Source: Salinicola endophyticus (lineage in GTDB: Bacteria; Pseudomonadota; Gammaproteobacteria; Pseudomonadales; Halomonadaceae). Taken from it: a stretch of 64,000 nucleotides of DNA. Below the pieces are notes generated by a model. The model saw only the letters and a list, made by a program, of their open reading frames with translations. It did no database searches and was not told the origin of the DNA. Position 1 is the first letter of the stretch; every line of letters starts with the position of its first letter. The translations under genes were made by a program, and so were the position numbers. Positions 25,175 to 37,800 of this stretch are shown in pieces. The stretch is from NCBI RefSeq assembly GCF_003206575.1, contig NZ_PZJO01000009.1, positions 130,345 through 194,344 on the forward strand. The letters run 5' to 3'.

Positions 25175-26533
25175 GTGCCCAACAACAACAATCACCCCGA
25201 CGCCGAGGTCGATATCTCGACGCTGCGCAAGGTGATCGCCGCCTCGGCGATCGGCAATTTCGTCGAGTGGTTCGACTTCGCCGTCTACGGCTTCCTCGCC
25301 GTGGTGATCGCCAATCACTTCTTCCCGCCCGGTGACCCGTCGCTGGCGCTGCTGCAGACCTTCGCCGTGTTTGCGGTCTCCTTTGCCCTGCGCCCCCTCG
25401 GCGGTATCTTCTTCGGCATGCTCGGCGATCGCATCGGCCGCAAGCGGGTGCTGGCGATGACCGTAATGCTGATGGCCGGCGCCACGACCCTGATCGGCCT
25501 GCTGCCGACCTACTCGAGCATCGGCCTGCTGGCGCCGCTAGCCCTGGCCCTGGCGCGCTGCATCCAGGGCTTCTCCGCCGGCGGCGAGTACGCCGGTGCC
25601 TGCGCCTTCGTGATGGAGCACGCACCGCGCAGACGCAAGGCGCGCTACGGCAGCTTCGTGCCGGTCTCGACCTTCGCCGCCTTCGCCACCGCGGCGGCGC
25701 TCACCTACGCCATCAGTACGCTGCTCTCGGAGCAGGCCATGACCGACTGGGGCTGGCGCTTGCCCTTCCTGATCGCGGCGCCGCTGGGGCTGGTCGGCCT
25801 CTACATGCGCATGCGACTCGACGAGTCGCCGGCCTTCCAGGCGCTCAAGGCACAGCACGCCGTGCCCCACTCGCCGCTGGGCGAGACCCTGCGCTCCCAC
25901 GGTGCCACCATCGTCTGCCTCAGCGCCTTCATCTCGGCGACGGCGCTGTCGTTCTACATGTTCACCACCTACTTCACGACCTACATGCAGGTAGTGGGGG
26001 GAGCGACCCGCACCACGGCCCTGCTGGCGAGCCTGGGAGCGCTGCTGTTCGCCGCCGCGCTGTGCCCATTGGTCGGACGCTACGCTGACAGGGTCGGGCG
26101 CCGGCGCACCATTCTCTCCGCCGGCATCGCGCTGATCGCGGCGGTGTTCCCGGCCTACACCCTGGCCGCCAGCGGCGAGTGGCTCTCGTCGATGATCGGC
26201 GCCGCGCTGATGGCCGTCGGCGCGGTGATCTGCGGCGTGGTCACCGCAGTGCTGCTGTCGGAGCAGTTCCCCACCCGGGTGCGCTATACCGCCTCGGCGC
26301 TCTGCTACAACGTCTCCTACACCATCTTCGGCGGCACCGCGCCGCTGGTCGCGACCTGGTTGATCGACAGCACCGGCCACCCTCTGGCTCCGGCCTACTA
26401 CCTGATCGCGATCACGCTGCTGGCACTGTGGGGCGGTATGCGCCTGCCGGAGACGGCGGATCGCGCACTGGATGCCGACGAGTCGACCTGGCGCGAGGTC
26501 GCGCCGGACACAGAGCAGCCGTTACCCCGCTGA
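25175..26533 (+). CDS. MFS transporter of the metabolite:H+ symporter group (ProP-like)
   Basis: 452 residues, 12 predicted helices. Typical MHS marks: ASAIGNFVEWFDFAVYGF at helix 1, GGIFFGMLGDRIGRKRVLAMTV (motif A between helices 2 and 3) and RCIQGFSAGGEYAGA in helix 4. The group includes ProP (proline/betaine), KgtP (2-oxoglutarate) and ShiA. The acidic-polar N-terminus (PNNNNHPDAEVD) and overall likeness favour a ProP-type osmolyte or organic-acid symporter. Starts with GTG. It follows hglS by 137 bp on the same strand, so uptake of a dicarboxylate for that pathway is another option. Confidence 0.85.
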   Translation: MPNNNNHPDAEVDISTLRKVIAASAIGNFVEWFDFAVYGFLAVVIANHFFPPGDPSLALLQTFAVFAVSFALRPLGGIFFGMLGDRIGRKRVLAMTVMLMAGATTLIGLLPTYSSIGLLAPLALALARCIQGFSAGGEYAGACAFVMEHAPRRRKARYGSFVPVSTFAAFATAAALTYAISTLLSEQAMTDWGWRLPFLIAAPLGLVGLYMRMRLDESPAFQALKAQHAVPHSPLGETLRSHGATIVCLSAFISATALSFYMFTTYFTTYMQVVGGATRTTALLASLGALLFAAALCPLVGRYADRVGRRRTILSAGIALIAAVFPAYTLAASGEWLSSMIGAALMAVGAVICGVVTAVLLSEQFPTRVRYTASALCYNVSYTIFGGTAPLVATWLIDSTGHPLAPAYYLIAITLLALWGGMRLPETADRALDADESTWREVAPDTEQPLPR

Positions 26534-26645
26534 GGTGGTCGTCGAAGCGAGATCATCGGGGCACCAGAGCGCCGAGAGATAGGCATGGCGGCCCGCCCCG
26601 CAGCGGTCCCCGAGTATCGGGAGCGCCGCGGAGACGGTTTCCGCG

Positions 26646-26669
26646 ATAAAAGTGCCCGTCAGCGGGCGC
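26646..26669 (-). terminator. Rho-independent terminator of ybeL
   Basis: Read on the minus strand: GCGCCCG-CTGA-CGGGCAC (7 bp with one wobble) followed by TTTTAT (plus-strand ATAAAA at 26646-26651). It lies 41 bp after the ybeL stop, between two convergent genes. A second, very GC-rich hairpin (26678-26693) lies between it and the stop. Confidence 0.7.
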
Positions 26670-26709
26670 GGCAGGCGCCGGGCCGTGGCCCGGCCCGGCC
26701 CGGTCGGGA

Positions 26710-30134
<3,425 letters not shown>

Positions 30135-30162
30135 CCCCCGCACCCGCGCAACCCGAACCATT

Positions 30163-30207
30163 GGGCGGATGGGATCATCCGCCCCCGGCACCGCCCTGGC
30201 GGTGCCG
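30163..30207 (+). repeat. Two adjacent perfect hairpins between leuS and lptE
   Basis: GGGCGGATG-GGAT-CATCCGCCC (30163-30184), then CGGCACCGCC-CT-GGCGGTGCCG (30186-30207). They fill most of the 94-bp gap, just before the lptE ribosome-binding site. Neither has a T-run. They may partly terminate or stabilise the leuS mRNA, or set the lptE/leuS ratio. Confidence 0.7.
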
Positions 30208-30228
30208 CTCTCGACAAGGAGTTATCTG

Positions 30229-30717
30229 ATGATGCGTCGCCCCGTAGTGATCGGTCTGCTGGCGTTGGCTGTGACCACGCTGGCGGGCTGCGGGTTTCAG
30301 CTCCGCGGTCTCGGACAGGCCGAACTGCCCTTCTCCAAGATCGCGCTGAGCGCCAATGTCTCGCCGTTCAGTGAGATCGTACGCCAACGGCTCAAGAGCG
30401 CCGGCGCCGCGATCGACGACAGCGCCGATCTGCGTCTCAATCTGGGCGACGAGCAGGTCAGAGATCGCCGCCTGACCCGCGCCGACTCCGGCAGCCGCGA
30501 GACCGAGATCACGCTCACCGCGCCCTTCTCCGTACAGCGCGTGGGCGACGGCGCCTACCTGCTGAATCAGCAGCAGCTGCAGACCTCGACCACGGTGCTG
30601 CTGTCGGACAACAACCTCTACGCCAGTGACGAGATGCGCAAGCAGACGGTCGAGCGCCTGCGCCGCGAGGCCGCCGACCAGTTGATCGACCGTCTGGCCG
30701 CCCTCGATACGCCATGA
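30229..30717 (+). CDS. lptE: LPS-assembly lipoprotein LptE
   Basis: 162 residues. Plug of the LptD barrel that inserts lipopolysaccharide in the outer membrane. Lipobox TLAGC with acylated Cys21, then the typical GFQLRGLG. The middle has ETEITLTAPFSVQRVG and QQLQTSTTVLLSDNN; the C-terminal helix has MRKQTVERLRREAADQLIDRLAAL. The ATG at 30229 follows AAGGAG; a second ATG comes directly after. Order leuS-lptE-holA as in other gammaproteobacteria. Confidence 0.94.
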   Translation: MMRRPVVIGLLALAVTTLAGCGFQLRGLGQAELPFSKIALSANVSPFSEIVRQRLKSAGAAIDDSADLRLNLGDEQVRDRRLTRADSGSRETEITLTAPFSVQRVGDGAYLLNQQQLQTSTTVLLSDNNLYASDEMRKQTVERLRREAADQLIDRLAALDTP

Positions 30718-30730
30718 CAGTCTTGACGCC

Positions 30731-31789
30731 ATGAAAGTCTTTCCCGACAAGCTGGAAGCGGCGCTGGCCAAGCGCCTGCCGCCGGTGATCGTGGTCTCCG
30801 GCGACGAACCGCTGATCCATATGGAGGCGTGCGACGCGGTGCGCCGGGTCGCCCGGGAGCGCGGCATCGAGGAGCGCGAGGTGCTCCACGTCGAGTCGGG
30901 CTTTCAGTGGACCCAGCTGCTGGAGTCGGCGGCGAGCCTGTCACTGTTCGCCTCGAGCAAGCTGATCGAGGTGCGGCTCGGCGGCCAGTCCCCTGGCCAG
31001 GAGGGGGGCAAGGCGCTGGAAGCCTACGCCGACAAGGCCGGCGACAGCGACAACGTGCTGCTGCTGAGCGCCCAGCGACTGGACCGCAAGGCGCAGTCCA
31101 GCAAGTGGTTCAAGGCGCTCGACAAGATCGGGCTGTTCGTGCCGGTGTGGCCGGTGGATCATCAGCGGCTGGGCTTCTGGATGCGCGACCGCGCCACGCG
31201 CCACGGGCTCAATCTGGACATGGACGCAGCGCGCCTGCTCGGTGAGCGCACCGAGGGCAACCTGCTCGCCGCTGACCAGGAGCTGCAGAAGCTGGCGCTG
31301 CTGATGCCGCCCAATGCACGGCTGACACTCGAGTCGATTGCCAGCGGTGTCGAGAGCAGCGCGCGCTACGATGTCTTCACCCTCACCGATGCCTGCCTGC
31401 GCGGCGAGCGCGAGCGGGTCGCACGCATCGTCGGTGGCCTGCGCGAAGAGGGCATCGAGGCTCCGGTGGTGCTGTGGTCGCTGACCCGTGAACTGCGCAC
31501 CCTGCTGTCGATCTTCCAGCATCTCGATCAGGGCCAGAGCCTCGACCACGCCTGCAAGGCGCAGCGCCCGATGATTCCCGAGAAACGCCGCCCCGGCTAT
31601 CAGCAGGCGCTCAACCGCCTGCCGCTGCGGCGGCTGCACAAGCTGTTGCTGTTCTCCCAGCGCATCGATCTGGCGATCAAGGGCGCCGTGCCGCTGCCGG
31701 TGTGGGACTGCCTGCAGGATCTGGCGCTGACGCTGGCCGGCGGGCGTGGCCTGCTGGCGGAGATGCCCCACGCCTACCGCGTCGGCTGA
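30731..31789 (+). CDS. holA: DNA polymerase III subunit delta
   Basis: 352 residues. The delta subunit opens the beta sliding clamp within the clamp loader. AAA+-like domain without a functional P-loop (~15-210): PPVIVVSGDEPLIHMEACDAVR, KLIEVRLGGQSPG and NLLAADQELQKLALL; the C-terminal collar domain follows (ARYDVFTLTDACLRGE, LWSLTRELRTLL, and AIKG near the end). Begins 13 bp after lptE, so the two are co-transcribed. It is the last recognisable housekeeping gene before the accessory region. Confidence 0.95.
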   Translation: MKVFPDKLEAALAKRLPPVIVVSGDEPLIHMEACDAVRRVARERGIEEREVLHVESGFQWTQLLESAASLSLFASSKLIEVRLGGQSPGQEGGKALEAYADKAGDSDNVLLLSAQRLDRKAQSSKWFKALDKIGLFVPVWPVDHQRLGFWMRDRATRHGLNLDMDAARLLGERTEGNLLAADQELQKLALLMPPNARLTLESIASGVESSARYDVFTLTDACLRGERERVARIVGGLREEGIEAPVVLWSLTRELRTLLSIFQHLDQGQSLDHACKAQRPMIPEKRRPGYQQALNRLPLRRLHKLLLFSQRIDLAIKGAVPLPVWDCLQDLALTLAGGRGLLAEMPHAYRVG

Positions 31790-31846
31790 GCACCGGCGCC
31801 GACGACCCAGGGCCGACGCTCGACGGCCGACAGCCTCCGCATGCCC

Positions 31847-31878
31847 CGCGGCCCGGCGTGGACACACGCCGGGCCGCG
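31847..31878. terminator. Perfect 14-bp hairpin between holA and the giant gene
   Basis: CGCGGCCCGGCGTG (31847-31860), loop GACA, CACGCCGGGCCGCG (31865-31878). It sits between the ends of two convergent genes, 58 bp past the holA stop and 6 bp past the stop of the giant gene, so it can act in both directions. No T-run. Confidence 0.8.
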
Positions 31879-31883
31879 TCGTC

Positions 31884-34800
31884 TCAGACGATCTCGACGT
31901 GCGGGGGCGTGTCGACCCCACTGATCGCGACGTCGTCGCTCATCGCCACTTCATTGTCGAGACTGCTGCTGTCGCTGGTGGCGGACGTCGTATCGCTGGC
32001 ACTCGGCGTGCCGCTGCCACTCGCGGTCGAGGTACCGGTGGCGGTCAGCGTGAAGTCGCCCAGGTTCATGGCGCCGCCGTTGAAGGTCAGCCGCAGCACC
32101 TGCTCCCCCGCCGCCAGATCGAGCGTAACGCCATCATTGCTCTGGTAGTTGTTCCAGCCGCCGGTGTTGATCACGCTGGCCGAGGTCGCGCTATCGTAGA
32201 CTTGGCCCTCCTGCGCCACGCTGGCGGTGACGCTGCGCCCACCGGAGGTGGTGGCAGCGGCGAACGACAGCTGGTAGGTGCCGGCCTCGGCGACATCGAG
32301 GGTGTACTCCACCCACTCGCCGTTGTCGATCCAGCCGATCGCCTCCCCATCGCCGCGAATGTCGACGCCTTCACCGCGGAAGTCCGTGCCCAACTGCGCG
32401 TCGCTGCTGTCGTGATAGGCCACCCCTTCGCCACCCTGATCGTAGAGTGCAGCCTGCAGGGTGAACTCGCTATCCACCGTCCAGGGCGTACCGTCGGCAT
32501 TGAAGGCGCTCTGGCTGGCCGGTGTCAGGGTGAACGACGCCAGGTTCATGGCGCCGCCGTGGAAGGTCAGGCGCAGCGTCTGCTCCCCCGCCTCGAGCAT
32601 CACCTGATGGCTCTGGGTGGGCAGGAAGGTGTTCCAGCCTCCGGAGTAGCCGACACCGACATCGGCCACGGCGTAGACCCCGCTACCGTGGTCGAAGGTG
32701 GCGCTGATCGAGCGCGTGCTGTCGCCCTCGGCCCCCAGGGCAGAGAGGAAGGAGAGATCGTAGACGCCGGCGCTGTCGACCTCCAGGGTGTACTCCACCC
32801 ACTCACCCTCCTCGATCCAGCCGATGGCGTCGCCATCGCCCTGGATATCGACCCCGGTATCGCGAAAGTCGGAATTGCCCAGCTGGGCCTCGCTCGAATC
32901 CTTGTAGGCCAGGTGCGCCGGCCCTTCGTCGAACAGCGCGGCGTCCAGGGTGAGGCCGTCGGCATCCACCGCCCAGGGTGTCTGGGTGTCGTTGAACGGT
33001 GAGCGCACCGCCGGCTGGATACCCTGGACCAGATAGACGTTGTCGTTGTAGTCGTAGTTGATCCCGGTGTAGTCCATCACCACGAAGTAGGTGTCGGGAA
33101 TCGCGTTGTGCTCGCTGTCGTAGGCCTGGAACACGCGCACGGTATAGCCGCGCTCGATACCAGTGTCCGCCGCCGGCGGCGTACTGCCCCCGTGCGGGTT
33201 GAGCGAGGGGTCGGTGGAGAGGTTGGCGACCGAGATGCCGAAGACATCGTCGCCGGCCCAACTGTCGGGGATGCGGCCACGGTCGAAGGTGGCAGTGGCG
33301 TAGTTGCCGTTGGCGACATGGGGCAGGAACGACTGGCTGTAGAGCGAATCGTGGTTCATCAGCGAGGTGCGCTCACTCTTGTCGCCCGGCGCATGCAGCG
33401 CCAGCAGCGCACCGCTGTAGCCGTGCAGCGCCGCCAGCTGGGTCACCTTGGCGCTCTGTGCACCATCGGCCAGCTGCCAGTAGCGCGACAGTACCTCTTC
33501 GTCATTGACCGCCCGGTAGAGATCGAAATCCTCCAGCACCGACCCGCCGCCGCCGTCGAGGGTGGAGAGGCCGTCGATGTGGTTGCCGAAGCCGAAGACC
33601 CGCCAGATCTCGTTGAGGTTGGGCTCCCAGCCGCCCTCGTCGCGGGCCTGCCAGAAGCCGGCCAGCTGAATCTGGGTGATCGGCGTGTCGGCGTCGTTGG
33701 AGTGGAGGGTCAGCGTGCCTTGGAACACCCCATCGTCGGCATTGTTGGCCGGCGGCGTATAGGCGGCGCGGTCGAACAACACGTCTACCGACAGCGCGGC
33801 GCCCGGCGCCAGCACGTGCCCTTCGAGGGCATCGGGATCGCTCAGGCGGAAGGGGCCTTCCAGCGTGGCGCCCGTCAGCGTCAGGTCACCGCTGCCCTGG
33901 TTGGTGACGATGACCGTACCGCTGTCCTTGTACTCCCGCGCCTCCGGTGCCGACCCGCTGGCGTGGTTATTCTCGAGATAGTTGAAGGCGAGCCGATCGC
34001 TGAAGAAGGCGGGATCGGCGCTGACCGCACTGATCTTGCCGTCGGCGACCACGCTGAGCGGCTCGTCGGGCACCCGTAGCAGGTCGATGTCGGGACCATT
34101 GGCGTTGGGGGCGGTCACCGCAATGGTATTGCTGCCGGCGGTCAGGGTCACCTGCACGGTCTGATAAACCCAGTCGCTCACCGTGGCGCTCTTGGCCGGG
34201 AAGTCGACCGCCGGGTAGTCGCTGCCGTTGACCTCCAGTGCCAGGGGGCGATCGGCCTTGCCGGTGGTCAGCGAGTAGCGGAAACCGATCTCGTAGACGC
34301 CGCTGCTGGCGACCTCCACCTGCCAGCTCAGGGTCTGGTCGCCGCTGCCGACGAAGTCGACATAGCCGTCACCGGAGGCGTCGCGGTCGCTGACCGTCGA
34401 CGGTACCACCACGGCGCCGCCCTCGAGGGTGGCGCTCTCCGCTTCGTAGACGGTATAGCCCGGGGAGCTGTCGTGGACCAGCACCTCGAGCTGGTCGATG
34501 TTGGGGCCGGTATTGTTGACCGAGCGCAGCGTGATGCTGTTGGCGCCGGCCAGCAGCGTCGCCGGTACGTCCAGCGTCTGCCAGGTGTTCCAGGCCGTAT
34601 TGCCGCTGCTGACGCCGGCCGGCGGTGCGAAGCCGTAGGTACCCACGCTCTCGCCATTGACGAACACCTCCAGCGGGCGCTCGCCGGTGCCGCCGTTGGC
34701 GTAGCGCACCCGCAGTACCGCATCGCCGGCGTCGCCCGTCGCGACATCGACATTGAAGGTGATGAAGTCGTTGTTGGTGCTGCCGAAATCGGCGTAGCCG

Positions 34801-37800
34801 CCGACCACGCCGTCGCTGTCGTCGGTGTTGCCATCCACGCCATAGGCGCCGGGGCGCACGCCGGAGGCGGTGCCGACATTGGCCGACGCCGGCTCGGGGT
34901 TGTCGCCGTCGCGGATCACGATCTGGGCGCCGGCGCCGCTGGCGATCGTCGCCAGGGTGTCGTCCTCGGCCTGGATCGTGGCCACGCTCTTGAGATCGTC
35001 GCCCGGCACCACGACGTCACCGGGGACCGGATCGAGACGAATGATCTGGCTCTGGCCATTGGTACGATTGAGCGTCATGAGATAGAGCTGTCCTGTCAGC
35101 GGGTTCTGGATGATGTCCAGCGGGTCGACGAAGCTGATCACCTTCCCATCGGGGTCGCGTAGCACGCTGTCGCCGCTGACCTTGCCGTCGGCATCCAGCG
35201 TGATCCAGCGGACGTCGTCGCCGCCGGAGTACTCGACGAACAGCAGACTCCCCTTGAGCGTGGCGCCGAAGACGCCGCTGGTGTATTCGATCGCGCCGTT
35301 GGGCGAGCGGTTGGTCCCCAGCGAGTAGATATCCTCACCGCGGTAGTTGGGGTCGGGCTGGGTGCCCACCGGATACTCGTCGGTCTCGTTGAGATCCTTG
35401 CCGCTGGTCGGATTGCCGCCGTTGAGTACGTACTCGTCATGCAGCGGATTGGGATGGCCGTAGTAGCCGCCCTTCTCGATCTGGAACAGGAAGTCGTCTT
35501 CGATGCCGACATTGATCAGCCCCTCGTCCACCGCCGTTGCCGGGTCGTCCGGCGTGCTGCCACCCGCCGCAGAGCCGTTGGTGGGCAGGTAGAGCGAGCC
35601 GTTGGAGTGCCACACCAGGTCGTAGGCGTTGCGAATGCCGGTGGCATAGATCTTGAGCACCGCGTCGGCGGCATAGGGGTCGTAGTACTGGATCAGCAGA
35701 TTGCCGTCGGCATCCTGCATGCTGGCGGTGCCGTCGGCGGCGAACACCAGATACTGCCCCCCACCCATATCGATCGGGCCATTCTTGAGGTCGCCGTCGC
35801 TATCCGGATAGCGGGTGTTGGAGCCGTCGCTGGGCAGCGGCTCGGTGGAGACGTCGAAACCGCCGGGGGGCGCCTCACGGTAGGGGTCGATCTCGAGCAC
35901 ACTGGCATTGAGCAGGCGCTCTGGCCGATTGCCCCAGGCGCTGTCGTCCTGGCCCATGGCGGTGTTGGCCCCCTGGGAGACATACATCAGATAGGGCGGC
36001 ACATCGGGGTTGGTGAGCGCGTCGTAGGCCGGGTTGGCGTGGAACACCAGGCTGTTGGTGACGTGGTCGCCATTGGAGCGTGGCAGCCCGGCGATATAGG
36101 TCTGGGCGCTACCGCTGAACACGGTATCGTCGGGATCCAGGGTGATCTTGCTCACCCGACCGCTGAAGTCGGGCACGCCGTTGTCACGCCCGGTGAGCGG
36201 GATCGGGTAGTTGTCGGTGACCCAGATCACATCGGGATCGGTCGGATCGAAGGTCAGGCCGATGATGCCGCGGGCGCCGGCGTCATCCTTGAAGTAGTCC
36301 AGCGCCAGGGTCTGCTCGTGGGACAAGGCGCCGGTGATCGGATCGATGTCGAAGCGTCTGATCTCGCCGTTCATGGTCGAGACGTAGAGCTTGCTGCTGT
36401 CCGGCGACAGCGTCATCGAGGTGAACTGATAGGCGTCGTCCTCGGCGCCGTTCAGCTCCACGGTCGAGTTGAAGGCCACTTCGCTGTCCGGTATCTCGGC
36501 CTCGGCGCCGGTGACGAAGGTGGTGGTGAACTTCTGGAAGTCTCGCGTCGGCGCCGAGGTGTCGGTGTTGCTGCCGCGATCCTGGAAGCCATCGATCACC
36601 AGGGTGTAGCTGGTGTAGGGGTCGAGCCCGTCCTTCGGCGAGATGGTCAGGGAGTCGAAGCCACCGGTGGTGTTGATGTTGAACGCCACCGCTTCCCCGG
36701 TGACGGTGTTGAATAGCCGCACCGAGCCGTCCTGCAGGCTCTCCAGCAGGGCACCGCCGCGCCCCTCCACCACCGAGATGCCGATGAAGATATCGGAGGT
36801 GGGATCGATCCCCACCGGCGGGCTGCCGTCGCTCGGCTGCAGGTCGACCTCGACCTGGTTCTGACCGACCCCGGCCACCGCGCGCGGATCGGTGAAGTGG
36901 GCGTAATCCAGCGGTGCGGCGCGATCGTCGTCGGGGGTGAGATCGGGCAGCGGCTGGATCTCGAGGTACTGGATCTCGGTATTGGCGCTGTCGGCGCCGA
37001 GCGAATCCAGCGTCAGACGGCCGTCGGTGACATGCACCACCTTGGTGATCAGCGTGGAGCGATAGCCCTGACTGTCGTCGGCGGGGTTGGCGTCGGCGGG
37101 GAAGTCGTCCGGGCGCATCGGCACCAGGCGCCCGAACGCCTCGCCCTCGGCGTTGATCACGTTGACACTATCGTACTGGCCACCGCTGTCGCCGAGCGAG
37201 ACGGTCACTTCGTAATAGCCGTCGTCGAGGGCGATCTCCCAGCCGGCGTGCTGGGCATAGCCCGGCTTGGCGAAACCGGCATAGGTCGCCTGCAGGCCAT
37301 CGACGCCGGCCAGCGCACCCGCGCGATTGCCCAGCGCATCGGGGTCCTGGCCGCTGATGCCCATCGGCGTGGTGCCATTGGCGGTGCCGTCGGCGATCGA
37401 CGCCTCGGTGACCCAGCCATAGGCGTGCGTCTTGCCGTCGACCTGGAGCGACTGGGCCCCGAAAGCGAGGCCGGTATCGGCCACGTAGCCTTCGGGGGTG
37501 GCGGCATTCGCCGGCTGGAAGTTGATCTTGATCACCGGGCGCTCGCCCGGCTCGACCACCGGATCGACCACATGGTGCACCTCGAGCTTGTCGATATTGG
37601 GGCCACCGGCGCTGATGTTCTCCAACCGAATGGCGTTGCTGCCCGCGTTCAGCGCCACTTCGTAGCGCACCTCGGTCCAGTTCTCCCAGCCGCTCGCCCC
37701 ATCGCCGGTGGAGACAAAGGCGACCTTGCCCTGGGACTCGCCGGCGACGATCACTTTCATCTCCTGGGTGTCGCTGGCGCCGTTGGCGTAGCGCAGCACC

